Positions 33,922-44,563 of a stretch of DNA of 64,000 nucleotides are shown here, piece after piece. Location: assembly GCF_001190945.1 (NCBI RefSeq), contig NZ_CP011112.1, positions 4,340,001-4,404,000 of the forward strand, read 5' to 3'. Within the stretch, counting starts at the first letter, position 1. Each line of letters starts with the position of its first letter. Position numbers and translations under genes: made by a program. This DNA is from Luteipulveratus mongoliensis. GTDB taxonomy: Bacteria; Actinomycetota; Actinomycetes; Actinomycetales; Dermatophilaceae. The notes beneath the pieces are model-generated. The model worked only from the letters and a program-made list of their open reading frames with translations. It had not been told where the DNA came from and searched no databases.

Positions 33922-34785
33922 TCAGCCCTTGACCGCACCTGAGGTGAGGCCGGCGACGATACGGCGCTGGAACAGCAGCACCAGGATGACGACCGGGATG
34001 GTCACGACGACAGCAGCCGCCGCGATCGCACCGGTCGGTTGAGTGAACTGACTCGCACCGGTGAAGAAGGCCAATGCGGCCGGCACCGTTCGAGCGTTGT
34101 TCGAGGAGGTCAGGTTGGAGGAGAACACGAAGTCGTTCCACGCGGTGAAGAAGGCGATGATCGCCGTGGTGAACACTCCAGGCGCGGCCAGCGGGGCGAT
34201 GACCTTGCGGAACGCCTGCCAGCTCGTGGCGCCGTCGACCTGAGCCGCCTGCTCCATCTCCCAAGGGATCTGCTGGAAGAAGGCGGACAACGTCCAGATC
34301 GACAGCGGCAGCGTCAGCGCCAGGTAAGGAATGATCAGGCCGGGCAGGGTGTCGAACAGCCCGATCTGGCGCCACAGGTTGAACAGCGGCGTGACCATCG
34401 CGATCACCGGGAAGAACGACACCGCGAGGGCCGTGGTGAGGATGAGCTTCTTGCCGGGGAAGTCCAGGCGCGAGATCGCGTACGCACAGAACGTCGCCAG
34501 GATGACGCTGATCAGCGTCGAGACGAGGCAGACGATGATCGAGTTGCGCAGCGCCGGGTTGAACAGGTCACTGGCCCCGCCGGTGAAGATCAGCTTGTAG
34601 TTGTCCCAGGTCGGTTCCTTCGGCCAGAAGTTGCCGAGGATGTTCTTCTTGGAGTCCGCGAGCGCGTCCCCACCCTTGAACGACGTGGCCAGGATCCACA
34701 GCAGTGGGACTGCGGTCCAGATCATGATCGGGATCGCGCCGACGGCCAGCCAGTTCCTGGTCTTGGCATTGATGTTGGAGTCCAT
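33922..34785 (-). CDS. sugB: sugar ABC transporter permease, SugB-like
   Basis: A 287-residue inner-membrane permease with about six helices and the EAA loop EQAAQVDGATSWQAFRKVIAP near residue 190. Its C-terminus FQRRIVAGLTSGAVKG is what I recall for mycobacterial SugB. ATG 34785 (MDSNINAKTRNW) has GGAGGGAAG upstream and lies 5 nt from the sugA stop; the longer open frame to 35079 lies inside sugA. It forms the transmembrane pore with SugA. Confidence 0.85.
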   Translation of the reverse strand: MDSNINAKTRNWLAVGAIPIMIWTAVPLLWILATSFKGGDALADSKKNILGNFWPKEPTWDNYKLIFTGGASDLFNPALRNSIIVCLVSTLISVILATFCAYAISRLDFPGKKLILTTALAVSFFPVIAMVTPLFNLWRQIGLFDTLPGLIIPYLALTLPLSIWTLSAFFQQIPWEMEQAAQVDGATSWQAFRKVIAPLAAPGVFTTAIIAFFTAWNDFVFSSNLTSSNNARTVPAALAFFTGASQFTQPTGAIAAAAVVVTIPVVILVLLFQRRIVAGLTSGAVKG

Positions 34786-34790
34786 GGCGC

Positions 34791-35762
34791 TTACTTCCCT
34801 CCGCCGGTGAGGTCGACCTTGAAGCCGCGGACGAACAACGCCGCGATGATCAACACGATGATGAACAGGATCACCGCGAGCGCGGATCCCATCCCGATCT
34901 CGACGCGGTTGATCGTCTCGTTGGAGACCAGCATGGATAACGTCATGGTTTTGTTCGCGCCGCCGGTCATGACTTGCGGATTGTCGTAGATCCGCACCGC
35001 GTCGAGGGTGCGGAACAGCACCGCCACCATGAGCGCAGCCTTCATGTTGGGCAGGATCACCTTGTAGAACCGCTGCCACCAGGTGGCGCCGTCGACCTTG
35101 GCCGCTTCCTCCATCGCGCCGTCGACCTGAGCGAGGCCGGCCAGGAGCAGCAGCGACATGAACGGTGTGGTCTTCCAGATCTCCGACAGGCTGATGATCG
35201 TCAGCGAGGACCAGCGGCCGCCGAACCAGTCGTAGTCGAGCGGGAATCCGCCGAACGTGAAGGCGTGCAACCAGTGGTTGAAGAAGCCGGTGTCGACCGA
35301 GGCCGCGAATAGCCAGGAGAACGCCGAGACCACGGTGATGATGGCGTACGGGATGAGCACGATCGTGCGTAGTGTCCGCCGCGGGATGACGATCTTGTTC
35401 ATCAGCATCGCGATGGCCATGCCCAGCACGAGCTCGATGACGAGCGTGACCACCACGATGACGAAGGTCGTGATGAACGCCTGCCAGAACAACGGGTCCG
35501 TCAGCGACGTCACGTAGTTCTGCAGGAAGACGAATCGGCGGGCGTCGGGGTCGGTGAGTCGGTAGCTGAACAGCGACAGGTAGATCGCGTAGGCGATCGG
35601 GTAGAGCGTCACCAGCAGCATGATGATGAAGGCCGGTCCCGCGAGGCGCCAGCCCAGGTTGCGCTCGCCCTTCGCCCGATCGGTCAGCTTGGGGCGGCCG
35701 GCCTTCGGCAGCGGTGCGGACGTCTCAGTGGACTCCGGCGTCGGTTCGGCGATCGTGCTCAT
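34791..35762 (-). CDS. sugA: sugar ABC transporter permease, SugA-like
   Basis: A 323-residue permease with a Pro/Thr-rich cytoplasmic N-terminus of about 38 residues, six predicted helices (GPAFIIMLLVTLYPIAYAIY first) and the EAA loop EEAAKVDGATWWQRFYKVILP near 225. Its ATG overlaps the stop of the binding-protein gene (ATGA), so translation is coupled. It pairs with SugB and SugC. Confidence 0.85.
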   Translation of the reverse strand: MSTIAEPTPESTETSAPLPKAGRPKLTDRAKGERNLGWRLAGPAFIIMLLVTLYPIAYAIYLSLFSYRLTDPDARRFVFLQNYVTSLTDPLFWQAFITTFVIVVVTLVIELVLGMAIAMLMNKIVIPRRTLRTIVLIPYAIITVVSAFSWLFAASVDTGFFNHWLHAFTFGGFPLDYDWFGGRWSSLTIISLSEIWKTTPFMSLLLLAGLAQVDGAMEEAAKVDGATWWQRFYKVILPNMKAALMVAVLFRTLDAVRIYDNPQVMTGGANKTMTLSMLVSNETINRVEIGMGSALAVILFIIVLIIAALFVRGFKVDLTGGGK

Positions 35763-37066
35763 AGGAGTGCATCACCTTTCAGGACGTCGAGGATGAACTT
35801 CTGCGCGGACTTCGGCGTCTGCTGGGTGACCGCACCCGGCGGGCTGAAGCGCTGCTGCAGCCCGGTCGAGATGTCGCCGTAGTACTGCGACTGCGGCCGC
35901 GGCACCGCCTGGTCCAGTGACTTGCTGATCGTGGCGGCGATGCCGTTGGGGAAGGCCTTGAGCACGGCCGGGTCGGTGTACGAGGCCTTGCGGCTGGCGG
36001 GGTTGCCGGACTTGGCCATGTACTCGGCCTGGCTCTTCTGGTTGGTCACGCAGGCAGCCGCCTGGTAGGCGAGAGTCGGGTTCTTGCTCTTGGACCCGAC
36101 ACCGATCTGAATGCCGCCGTAGGGCGGGGCGGAGTCCTTGTCGGCGACCGTCCGCGGGTAGATCGTCGCCGCGACATCGGCCTTGTCACCGGTCAGTGCG
36201 CCGTACGTGTAGGGCCAGTTGACCAGGAAGTTGGCCTTCTTGCCCGCGAACATGTCCAGGCTCTCGGTCTCCTGGTTGCCGCCCATCGCGGGGCCGCCCA
36301 AACCGGCCTTCGCAATGGTGCTGATGATGCGCGCAGCGTCCCGGCCGGCCGGTGAGTCCAGCCCGAGCTTGGTGTCGGTGCCCTCCGCCCCGGGGTTCTC
36401 CAGGATCTTGCCGCCGGCGCCCGCGACGAGCGCGTTGATCCACACGACGTAGCCCTCGTAGAGCGCCGCCTGGACACCGATGTCGCTCTTGGTCGTCTTG
36501 GCCGCGGCGATGAGCTGGTCCCAAGTGACCGGCTTGGTCATGTCGAGCCCGGCCTTGGCGGCGACCGACTTGCGGTACCAGAGCAGCTGGGTGTTGGACC
36601 AGAACGGAACAGCGACCAGCTTGCCCTTCCAGGTCGACGCATCGACCGCTGACTGCACCCGGTCTTCCTTGAACTGTGGCTCCAGCGACGCCGGGACCGG
36701 GGCCAGGTAGCCCGCCTGAGCGAACTCGGCCACGAAGACCGGGTCGATGCTCATCAAGTCCATCGACGGGTCGCCGGCCGCGAGGCGGCGCAAGAGCTGA
36801 ATCCGTTGGTCGCTGGCGCTGTTGGGGAGCAGCTGCACGTTGATCTGGTACTTGCCGCCAGATGCCGCGCTGCACTCCTTCGCCAAGGTGGCCTGGCCAC
36901 CCTTGCTGGCGTCGGCGTTGCCCACATCCGGGTTGATGTACCAGGTGAGGGTCTTCTTCCCGCCAGCCGAGTCGTCACTGCCGCACGCGGCAAGACCCAG
37001 ACTGGCCGCCATCGTGGCGGCCAGTGCCAGGGCAGTACCTCGGCGACGCGGAGCTGCCTTCTGCAT
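35759..37066 (-). CDS. lpqY: sugar-binding lipoprotein, LpqY-like
   Basis: A 435-residue extracellular solute-binding lipoprotein. The signal MQKAAPRRRGTALALAATMA leads to the lipobox LAAC (Cys about 27). The two-lobe family-1 fold follows: LTWYINPDVGNADASKGG near 40, AAGDPSMDLMSIDPVFVAEF near 100 and KKANFLVNWPYTYGAL near 275. It delivers sugar to the SugABC membrane complex and heads the four-gene operon. No clear LacI-type palindrome was found in the 173 bp upstream. The substrate could be trehalose or another glucoside. Confidence 0.85.
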   Translation of the reverse strand: MQKAAPRRRGTALALAATMAASLGLAACGSDDSAGGKKTLTWYINPDVGNADASKGGQATLAKECSAASGGKYQINVQLLPNSASDQRIQLLRRLAAGDPSMDLMSIDPVFVAEFAQAGYLAPVPASLEPQFKEDRVQSAVDASTWKGKLVAVPFWSNTQLLWYRKSVAAKAGLDMTKPVTWDQLIAAAKTTKSDIGVQAALYEGYVVWINALVAGAGGKILENPGAEGTDTKLGLDSPAGRDAARIISTIAKAGLGGPAMGGNQETESLDMFAGKKANFLVNWPYTYGALTGDKADVAATIYPRTVADKDSAPPYGGIQIGVGSKSKNPTLAYQAAACVTNQKSQAEYMAKSGNPASRKASYTDPAVLKAFPNGIAATISKSLDQAVPRPQSQYYGDISTGLQQRFSPPGAVTQQTPKSAQKFILDVLKGDALL

Positions 37067-37239
37067 GGAGTCCTCGATCCTTCGAGTGGATTCCCAGGTC
37101 TACACCCGCCATGTGACCTACGCCACTGAATCCGCAGCACAGTATCCGGATCTCGATGGCTGACAACGCAAAACGCGCGAGTCACAGTCCGGGTCGGCAC
37201 CGTTCCGAGTCGGGCCATTCGCCCGGATACCCTGATGCC

Positions 37240-38931
<1,692 letters not shown>

Positions 38932-38942
38932 GAGAGGTTGCG

Positions 38943-39440
38943 ATGCAGGACGGTTTCGAAGATCTGCTGAAGGCCAACCAGTCGTTCGCAGACTCGTTCT
39001 CGCTCAACGGTTTTGACGGTGTGGCCAAGGCGGGCGTCGCCATGGTGACCTGCATGGACTCGCGCATCGTGCCGCTCGGCATGCTGGGTCTGGTGCCAGG
39101 CGATGCCAAGATCTTCCGCAATCCCGGTGGCCGCGTGGACAACTCGGCTCTCGAGGCCCTCGTGCTCGGGGTCCACCTGCTCGGCGTCCGCCGCATCCTG
39201 GTCATCCCGCACACCCGCTGCGCCATGGCATCGGCGTCCGAGAAGGAGCTGCGCGTCACGGTCGGTGAGTCGGCAGGCCAGGACGCTTCATGGCAGAGCT
39301 TCCACGTGATCAGCGACCAGCTGGACGCGCTCGCCCAGGACGTCGCGAAGGTCCGCACTCACCCGCTCGTCCCCGACAGCGTGCTGGTCGGCGGATTCAT
39401 GTACGACGTCGACACCGGCCTGCTCACCCAGCACCAGTAG
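38943..39440 (+). CDS. beta-carbonic anhydrase
   Basis: A 165-residue beta-class carbonic anhydrase with zinc ligands Cys in TCMDSRIVPLGM near residue 34 and His-x-x-Cys in PHTRCAM near 88, and the D-R catalytic dyad in MDSR. It interconverts carbon dioxide and bicarbonate. ATG 38943 has AGAGG upstream; GTG 38928 is an alternative start. Eleven bp from the fumarase stop, it is probably co-transcribed. A CTGGTCGAGTAG repeat element follows 10 bp after the stop. Confidence 0.92.
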   Translation: MQDGFEDLLKANQSFADSFSLNGFDGVAKAGVAMVTCMDSRIVPLGMLGLVPGDAKIFRNPGGRVDNSALEALVLGVHLLGVRRILVIPHTRCAMASASEKELRVTVGESAGQDASWQSFHVISDQLDALAQDVAKVRTHPLVPDSVLVGGFMYDVDTGLLTQHQ

Positions 39441-39450
39441 CCGACACCTT

Positions 39451-39554
39451 GCTGGTCGAGTAGCCGGAGCGTTAGCGGAGGCGTATCGAGACCCCGCGAC
39501 CGTGTGCACCTGGTCTCGATACGTCTCGGCTAGCGCCTCGCCTACTCGACCAGC
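39451..39554. repeat. 104-bp inverted-repeat element with CTGGTCGAGTAG ends
   Basis: GCTGGTCGAGTAG (39451-39463) is the exact inverse of CTACTCGACCAGC (39542-39554), and inner arms GTATCGAGACC and GGTCTCGATACG also pair. The right end supplies the last codons and stop of the DinB-type gene. A related element lies at 50.4-50.6 kb. It looks like a REP/MITE-like dispersed repeat of Actinobacteria, with no coding capacity. Confidence 0.85.
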
Positions 39555-40309
39555 GGTCGGCCGCCGCGGGCTTCGATCGCGTCGAGGTCGCGGACGGCGT
39601 ACCGGTGGTGCTCCCATCCCTCCTCCAGGATCGTGTGGAGGCAGGACAGGACGGTGTCGGAGTACTCGGGCGAATGAGGGTTCGTGCGGGTCTCCGCCAG
39701 CTGGTCGGGTGTGACCGTGGCGAGGAAGTCGCGCACCATCGCCACCCGACCCGCCCGGACCTCAAGCACTTCGGCGTACGACGGTGCCGAGTCTGCGAAG
39801 ACCGACATGTCCTTGCCGTCCGCCTCGTAGCTGTCGTCCGGTTGTCCCGCAGGGTGATAGGGCTGATCGATCTCCAGGACCGCTTTGCGCAGCCAGGTGT
39901 CCGTGGCCATGACCAGGTGCCGGAGCGTCTGCGCGAACGACCACTCGCCGTCCACCGAGACGTCGACCGTGCCCGCCGGCATCGCGGCCACGCGCTCGAG
40001 AGTGGCCGCCCACGTGTGCTCAAGAGCCGTCCAGGCCGAGCGGAGCCCGTCCGGATCGGTGGCGGCGCGCTCGGCACGGCCGGGAAAGCGCCGGTTGAGC
40101 TCGGCGTCGATGAAGGGCAGGACGTCGACGCCGTTGACCCGCAGGACGTTGTCGCCCTCAAGGAGCCACGGCGACTCGATCTCGACGCCCTCGAGCACGA
40201 CACCGCGCATCACTGCGCCGGAAAGGTCGGAGCTGACAAACCGTGCCCCGCGCAGGTTCTTGTCGATGAAGGTCTCGACCTTCGGGTCCTCGGATGGAGT
40301 CATCACCAT
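39542..40309 (-). CDS. DinB-family protein with N-terminal pentapeptide-like segment
   Basis: A 255-residue protein. Residues 10-60 look like a short pentapeptide-repeat segment (NLRGARFVSSDLSGAVMRGV), and from about 90 a DinB/YfiT four-helix fold follows with possible metal ligands in SAWTALEHTWAATLE, FAQTLRHLVMATDTW and LHTILEEGWEHHRYAVRDL. It may be a thiol- or metal-dependent transferase. ATG 40309 (MVMTPSEDPK) is used; ATG 40303 is equally possible. The C-terminal Leu-Val-Glu-stop is encoded by the repeat element at 39542-39554, so the original end may have been replaced. Confidence 0.75.
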   Translation of the reverse strand: MVMTPSEDPKVETFIDKNLRGARFVSSDLSGAVMRGVVLEGVEIESPWLLEGDNVLRVNGVDVLPFIDAELNRRFPGRAERAATDPDGLRSAWTALEHTWAATLERVAAMPAGTVDVSVDGEWSFAQTLRHLVMATDTWLRKAVLEIDQPYHPAGQPDDSYEADGKDMSVFADSAPSYAEVLEVRAGRVAMVRDFLATVTPDQLAETRTNPHSPEYSDTVLSCLHTILEEGWEHHRYAVRDLDAIEARGGRPLVE

Positions 40310-40391
40310 GACCGCACTGTGCCACTCGGCACCGACTCCGGTCTCGGGCAGATTCTCGCGCGCCGCAGCCCGGCCGTCGTACGGTCGCTGG

Positions 40392-41231
40392 GTGAAGCTC
40401 TCGGCCATCAACATCCACCCGATCAAGTCGACGGCGATCCGGCCGGTGCGTGAGGCGTACGTCGGTCGCGCCGGTCTGCGGGGAGACCGCGAGTGGATGA
40501 TCATCGACGGCGCAGGCGTACTCATCACGGCACGCGAGATGCCGGTGCTGTTCGGGATCCGTGCCGACACACCCCAGACCGACCCGACGGTCGAGTCGGC
40601 GCTGCGGCTGCGCGCCGACGGAGCGCCGGATCTGACGCTCGACCTCCCCGCGGCACCACGCCAGCCGGTACGCCTGCACAAGAACGATCTCGAGGCCACG
40701 CCCGTGGGCGCCGAGGCGGACGCGTGGGTACGACAGGTGCTGGGACGCGACGACGCTCGGCTCATGTGGTGCGACGACCCGACGCGACGCAGCCTCAACC
40801 CGGAGTACACCCGACCGGGCGATCACGCCGCGTTCCAGGACAGCTCGCCCATCTCGCTCACGTCGACCACCTCCCTGGAGCAGCTGAACGAGTGGCTGGC
40901 CAAGACCGCCGCGGACGTCGGCGAGCCCGCGCCAGAACCGTTGCCCATGCAGCGTTTTCGGCCCAACGTCGTGATCGAGGGCGTCGAGGAGGCGTTCGCC
41001 GAGGACGAGTGGAGCGGGGTTCGGATCGGAGCCACGACGTTCCGGGTGCCCAAGCCGATCGACCGCTGCGTGATGACCACCATCGACCCCGACTCGCTCG
41101 CCAAGGGCAAGGAGCCGATCCGGACCCTGGCCCGGCACCGGAGATGGGACGGCAAGACCTGGTTCGCCGTACGGCTGCTCCCGGACACCGAGGGCATGAT
41201 CCACATCGGCGACGAGGTCGTTCTCATCTGA
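40392..41231 (+). CDS. MOSC-domain protein (MOSC N-terminal barrel plus MOSC)
   Basis: A 279-residue protein of the YcbX/mARC type. The MOSC_N barrel is at the N-terminus (INIHPIKSTAIRPVREAYVG) and the MOSC domain carries MQRFRPNVVIEG and the conserved IDRCVMTTIDPD near 228, whose Cys can bind molybdenum cofactor. It may reduce N-hydroxylated compounds. GTG 40392 lies six bases behind a TACGGT -10, so leaderless; the long frame upstream is antisense to the DinB gene. Confidence 0.87.
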   Translation: MKLSAINIHPIKSTAIRPVREAYVGRAGLRGDREWMIIDGAGVLITAREMPVLFGIRADTPQTDPTVESALRLRADGAPDLTLDLPAAPRQPVRLHKNDLEATPVGAEADAWVRQVLGRDDARLMWCDDPTRRSLNPEYTRPGDHAAFQDSSPISLTSTTSLEQLNEWLAKTAADVGEPAPEPLPMQRFRPNVVIEGVEEAFAEDEWSGVRIGATTFRVPKPIDRCVMTTIDPDSLAKGKEPIRTLARHRRWDGKTWFAVRLLPDTEGMIHIGDEVVLI

Positions 41232-41249
41232 CGCGTGGGCAATCCTGCG

Positions 41250-42242
41250 CTACACGCCGGCTCTGGCCACGATGACGCTCTGCGGTCCGGCAAGCGGCTC
41301 GTGCGCGACAAACGTCCAGCCGGTTGCCGTCAGCCAGGCGCGCACCTCATCGACGCTGTACACATCGCCGTGGTCCACGTGCACCGCGAACTCTCCTGCC
41401 ATCAGCGCCGCGTGCACGGGTTGGCTGTGCGTGGCGTCGGTCCAGAAGTCTGCGAGCAGCAGCAGTCCGCCCGCCGGTGCAACGGCGCGCAATCGGCTCA
41501 GCAGCTCCTGGTTCTCCTGCGGGTCCCAGTAGTGCACGAGGTTCGCCAGCAGGAACGTGTCATGTCCCGTTGGCAGGTCCTCGACCATCACGTCACAGGC
41601 GACTGCTTCGACGCGCGCGCGCTCACCCGCTCCTGCGATCCGCCCGGCCGCAATCTCCACCACGACAGGAAGGTCGAGCACGGTGGCGCTCAGTCCGGGA
41701 TACACGCGAGCCACGGCTAGCGCCCAGGAACCCGTGCCACCCCCCACATCCAGCAAGGATCGCTGGTTGCTCAGGTCCACGGCCCGTGGCAGCGCGTTGG
41801 ATGGGCCGGCAAGCACCGCCTCGATGCCGGCCGAGACGATCGCCTGTTGCTCGTCGCTGAGGTCGAAGATCTGGGTCGGAGGCTTCCCCGTGGCCAGTGC
41901 CTCCCCCAAACCGGTCCAGGCCGGGTAGCTGATCTGGTCCCAGAACGTCAGGAACGCGCGCAGGTCGGCCGGCGAGCGACCGGTGAGGAAAGCGGCCGCG
42001 ACTGGAGTGTTGGAGTACTCCTGCCCTGATCGCTCGAGCAGCTCGAGAGCCACCATGGCGTCGGCGCTGATGCGTGCGGTCCGGATGGTCAGGCCGGTAC
42101 GTGCCGCCAGGGCATCGAGCGTGGCGGGTGCGTCGGCAAGGGCTTCGAAGATGCCGAGCTCGCTGGCGACGAAGAGATGCTTTGCGGCCATGAAGCCGGA
42201 AGCGATCCGCATGATCGGTTCGGGAGAGAGTGTTGGTTGCAT
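41250..42242 (-). CDS. caffeate-type O-methyltransferase
   Basis: A 330-residue methyltransferase of the plant-COMT-like class. The N-terminal winged-helix dimerisation domain (residues 12-95) contains ASELGIFEALADAPATLDAL. The SAM domain begins with SLLDVGGGTGSWALAVARVY near 165 and continues ACDVMVEDLPTGHDTFLLAN and LRAVAPAGGLLLLADF. It probably methylates a small aromatic or polyketide-like acceptor. ATG 42242 is used; the open frame upstream is antisense to the luxR gene. It is divergent from a LuxR regulator 87 bp away. Confidence 0.84.
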   Translation of the reverse strand: MQPTLSPEPIMRIASGFMAAKHLFVASELGIFEALADAPATLDALAARTGLTIRTARISADAMVALELLERSGQEYSNTPVAAAFLTGRSPADLRAFLTFWDQISYPAWTGLGEALATGKPPTQIFDLSDEQQAIVSAGIEAVLAGPSNALPRAVDLSNQRSLLDVGGGTGSWALAVARVYPGLSATVLDLPVVVEIAAGRIAGAGERARVEAVACDVMVEDLPTGHDTFLLANLVHYWDPQENQELLSRLRAVAPAGGLLLLADFWTDATHSQPVHAALMAGEFAVHVDHGDVYSVDEVRAWLTATGWTFVAHEPLAGPQSVIVARAGV

Positions 42243-42329
42243 GCTCTGAGGTTGCGCCCGGTCTCGGTCACCGGGCCATCCCAGATTTGTGGCGCAGACG
42301 ACGAGGTGTAGCGGGCATACGCTTGCCAT

Positions 42330-43457
42330 ATGAGCAGTGACCTTGAACGTCGTACGACGGACAAGATCACGCACCTCGTGGGTCAAGGGCCCGACTGGCT
42401 GACCCTCGTCCGCGGCGTCAGCGAGCTCATCAACGACGTCATTCCGTTCACCCGCACCTGCTGGCACTCCGTCGATCCCGGCACGATCCTGTTCACCGGC
42501 AGCATCAACCAGGGAGTCTCGTGCTCCGGGTCCTGGCTGGCTGATCACGAGTACGTGATCGATGACGTCAACCGGTGGTGGTTCCTGGCGCGTGGGTCCC
42601 AGCACGTCGCCGCAGACGGGCGGTCCACACATGGAGACTTGTCGCGCAGCGCCCGCCACCGCTCGCGCGAGGGGTACGGAATCGGCGATGAGCTGCGGGT
42701 CTCGTTCGTCAGGGACGGCGTCTACTGGGGAGCGGCCGGCTTCCTGCGGGACGAGGGCGCCTCCTTCTTCGACGAGCGCGACATCACCGTGCTGACGGGA
42801 CTCGGCAAGGTCATCGCCGAGGGAATGCGTCGATCCATGCTGACCCCAGCCCCGGGACAGAACGTCCTGGACAGCGTCGCGGCCGGCCCGGGGGTCATCG
42901 TGTTCGACGAGCACGGGCAGCTGGAGTCCATCTCCCCAGCGGCGGAGATGTGGATTGGCGAGATGATCGAGGTACCCGCCCCTGCGGATCCCTCCCAGTC
43001 GAAGGCTGTCCAGGCAGTGGCAGCACGCGCCCGAAGCCTGCGCGAGGGCCAGGACCCCTTGGGCCTCGAAGCGCGCTCACGGGTGCGCACGCGCACGGGC
43101 CGGTGGCTGTTGCTCTACGGGACGCGACTCTCAGGAGCAGCACCGGATCGCGTCGCAGTCGTGCTGCAGCCCGCAACGGGCAACGAGGTCGCTCCCTTGG
43201 TCGCCCTTGCCTACGACCTCACCGACCGCGAGTGTCAGGTCACTCGGTTGTGCATGCAGGGGCGCTCGACGAAGCAGATGGCCCAGGTCATGCAGGTCTC
43301 CGCGTACACCGTCCAAGACCACCTGAAGGCGATCTTCGCGAAGACCCACGTGCAGAGCCGAGGTGAGCTCGTCGGCCAGATCTTCCTGGAGCACTACGTT
43401 CCGCGTTGGGAAGAGGCACCCTCGCCGCCTGCGGGTTGGCTGGCGCTGGGCGACTAG
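42330..43457 (+). CDS. LuxR-family regulator with GAF/PAS-like sensor region
   Basis: A 375-residue protein with a GAF-like N-terminal region (residues 20-170, including RVSFVRDGVYWGAAGFLRDE), a PAS-like middle (GVIVFDEHGQLESISPAAEM) and a C-terminal LuxR helix-turn-helix (LTDRECQVTRLCMQGRSTKQ, then VSAYTVQDHLKAIFAKTHV) at about 295-350. The ligand is unknown. ATG 42330 lies six bases behind a TACGCT -10. It is divergent from the O-methyltransferase and is its likely regulator. Confidence 0.84.
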   Translation: MSSDLERRTTDKITHLVGQGPDWLTLVRGVSELINDVIPFTRTCWHSVDPGTILFTGSINQGVSCSGSWLADHEYVIDDVNRWWFLARGSQHVAADGRSTHGDLSRSARHRSREGYGIGDELRVSFVRDGVYWGAAGFLRDEGASFFDERDITVLTGLGKVIAEGMRRSMLTPAPGQNVLDSVAAGPGVIVFDEHGQLESISPAAEMWIGEMIEVPAPADPSQSKAVQAVAARARSLREGQDPLGLEARSRVRTRTGRWLLLYGTRLSGAAPDRVAVVLQPATGNEVAPLVALAYDLTDRECQVTRLCMQGRSTKQMAQVMQVSAYTVQDHLKAIFAKTHVQSRGELVGQIFLEHYVPRWEEAPSPPAGWLALGD

Positions 43458-44110
43458 GCGCAGCAGGAGTCTTCACAGGCGGCCGGCGACGCCGGCACGC
43501 AGCAGCTGTCCCCTCGCCACGCCCCGATCCCCTCGCGCACTGCGACCGCCGCGATCACCAACGCGGCGATGGGATCAGCCCACCACCAGCCCAGGGTGGC
43601 GTTCACGACCAGGCCGACCAGCAGCACCGCGGACAGGTAGGTGCACAGCAACGTCTGCGTGGAGTCGGCCACGACGGAGCCGGAGGCGAGCTCACGCCCG
43701 GTACGTCGCTGCGCCCAGGACAGGACCGGCATCACAGCCAGGGACAGCGCAGCGAGCACGATGCCCACGGTCGAGGCGTCCGGCTCATGGTCACTCAGCA
43801 CCGTCCGGACCGCGTCGATCGTCACGTAGGTGGCCAGCGCGAAGAACGCGACCGCCATCAGTCGTAGCGCCTGGCGTTCGCGCTGCTCAGGCACGGCGTG
43901 GCGGAACTGCCACAGGATGATCAACCCGGACGAGACCTCGACCACCGAGTCGAGGCCGAACCCGACCAGCGCCGATGAGCCAGCTGCCCGACCGGCCGCG
44001 ATGGCGACGACCGCCTCAATCACGTTGTACGCCACCGCTGCCGCCGCGAGCTGCTGGGCACGACGGCCAAGAAGAGTGCGTCGCTGCGAGGCAACCAGTG
44101 CCACGGTCAT
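43454..44110 (-). CDS. cation diffusion facilitator family transporter
   Basis: A 218-residue CDF-type membrane protein with about six helices and no long C-terminal cytoplasmic domain. Metal-site positions are LVGFGLDSVVEVSSGL in helix 2 and SGSVVADSTQTLLCTYL in helix 5. The C-terminus is unusually Cys-rich (GDSCCVPASPAACEDSCCA), which could bind soft metals such as cadmium or lead. Its ATG overlaps the stop of the ArsR-type repressor gene (ATGA). Export of a thiophilic metal is inferred from the Cys tail and the repressor type. Confidence 0.85.
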   Translation of the reverse strand: MTVALVASQRRTLLGRRAQQLAAAAVAYNVIEAVVAIAAGRAAGSSALVGFGLDSVVEVSSGLIILWQFRHAVPEQRERQALRLMAVAFFALATYVTIDAVRTVLSDHEPDASTVGIVLAALSLAVMPVLSWAQRRTGRELASGSVVADSTQTLLCTYLSAVLLVGLVVNATLGWWWADPIAALVIAAVAVREGIGAWRGDSCCVPASPAACEDSCCA

Positions 44111-44478
44111 GCCGTGACACCCGAGGACGGGCACAGCACGACCGCATCACCCGTACGCGCCAGCAGCGGCTCGGCGCTGCGCAGGACGTCGACCAGGTCT
44201 GGGTAGGCAAGCCGGTACATCGCCGCTGCCCCCTCGGGTCGTGAGAGCACGAGCCCGCAGTCGCGAAGGCAGCGCAGGTGCTTCGACACGGTCGGCTGCG
44301 CAAGACCCAGGTCGGCAACCAGGTCCGCCACCCGGTGCTCGCCCGCGGCCAACCGGCGAATGATCATCAAGCGCGTCGGGTCCCCCAGGCTCTTGAAGAA
44401 GCATGCGGCCGCCACCAGCGAGGCACGCTCGGCGGCAACCTCGGGATCGCGCTCTTCCATAGGTACAAGCATCGCCAT
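44107..44478 (-). CDS. ArsR-family metal repressor, CmtR-like
   Basis: A 123-residue winged-helix repressor (FKSLGDPTRLMIIRRLAAGE, then LGLAQPTVSKHLRCLRDCGL). The HLRCLRDCGLV helix has two Cys at the positions that bind Cd(II)/Pb(II) in mycobacterial CmtR, and a third Cys near the C-terminus (VVLCPSSGV) fits its tail ligand. A TATGAT -10 inside a perfect palindrome ends six bases before ATG 44478, so binding would block its own leaderless promoter. It is translationally coupled to the CDF exporter. Confidence 0.87.
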   Translation of the reverse strand: MAMLVPMEERDPEVAAERASLVAAACFFKSLGDPTRLMIIRRLAAGEHRVADLVADLGLAQPTVSKHLRCLRDCGLVLSRPEGAAAMYRLAYPDLVDVLRSAEPLLARTGDAVVLCPSSGVTA

Positions 44479-44484
44479 TCGGCA

Positions 44485-44506
44485 ATCATAGCCAGATGGC
44501 TATGAT
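44485..44506. promoter_or_regulatory. ArsR/CmtR operator, perfect 9-4-9 palindrome
   Basis: ATCATAGCC-AGAT-GGCTATGAT at 44485-44506 is perfect and contains the TATGAT -10 of the repressor gene. It also lies 58 bp before the divergent GH43 gene. Occupancy by the apo-repressor is the expected off state. Confidence 0.75.
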
Positions 44507-44563
44507 ATCGCGGCACGGTCGTCAAGGGACCGGTCCCGGCGCCGCACTCCTACGTTGGAACGC

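Noticed and set aside
38943-39440. Fumarase-carbonic anhydrase as a bicarbonate-dependent pathway
   Set aside because: The two genes are probably co-transcribed, but nothing in the sequence shows a shared pathway beyond adjacency.
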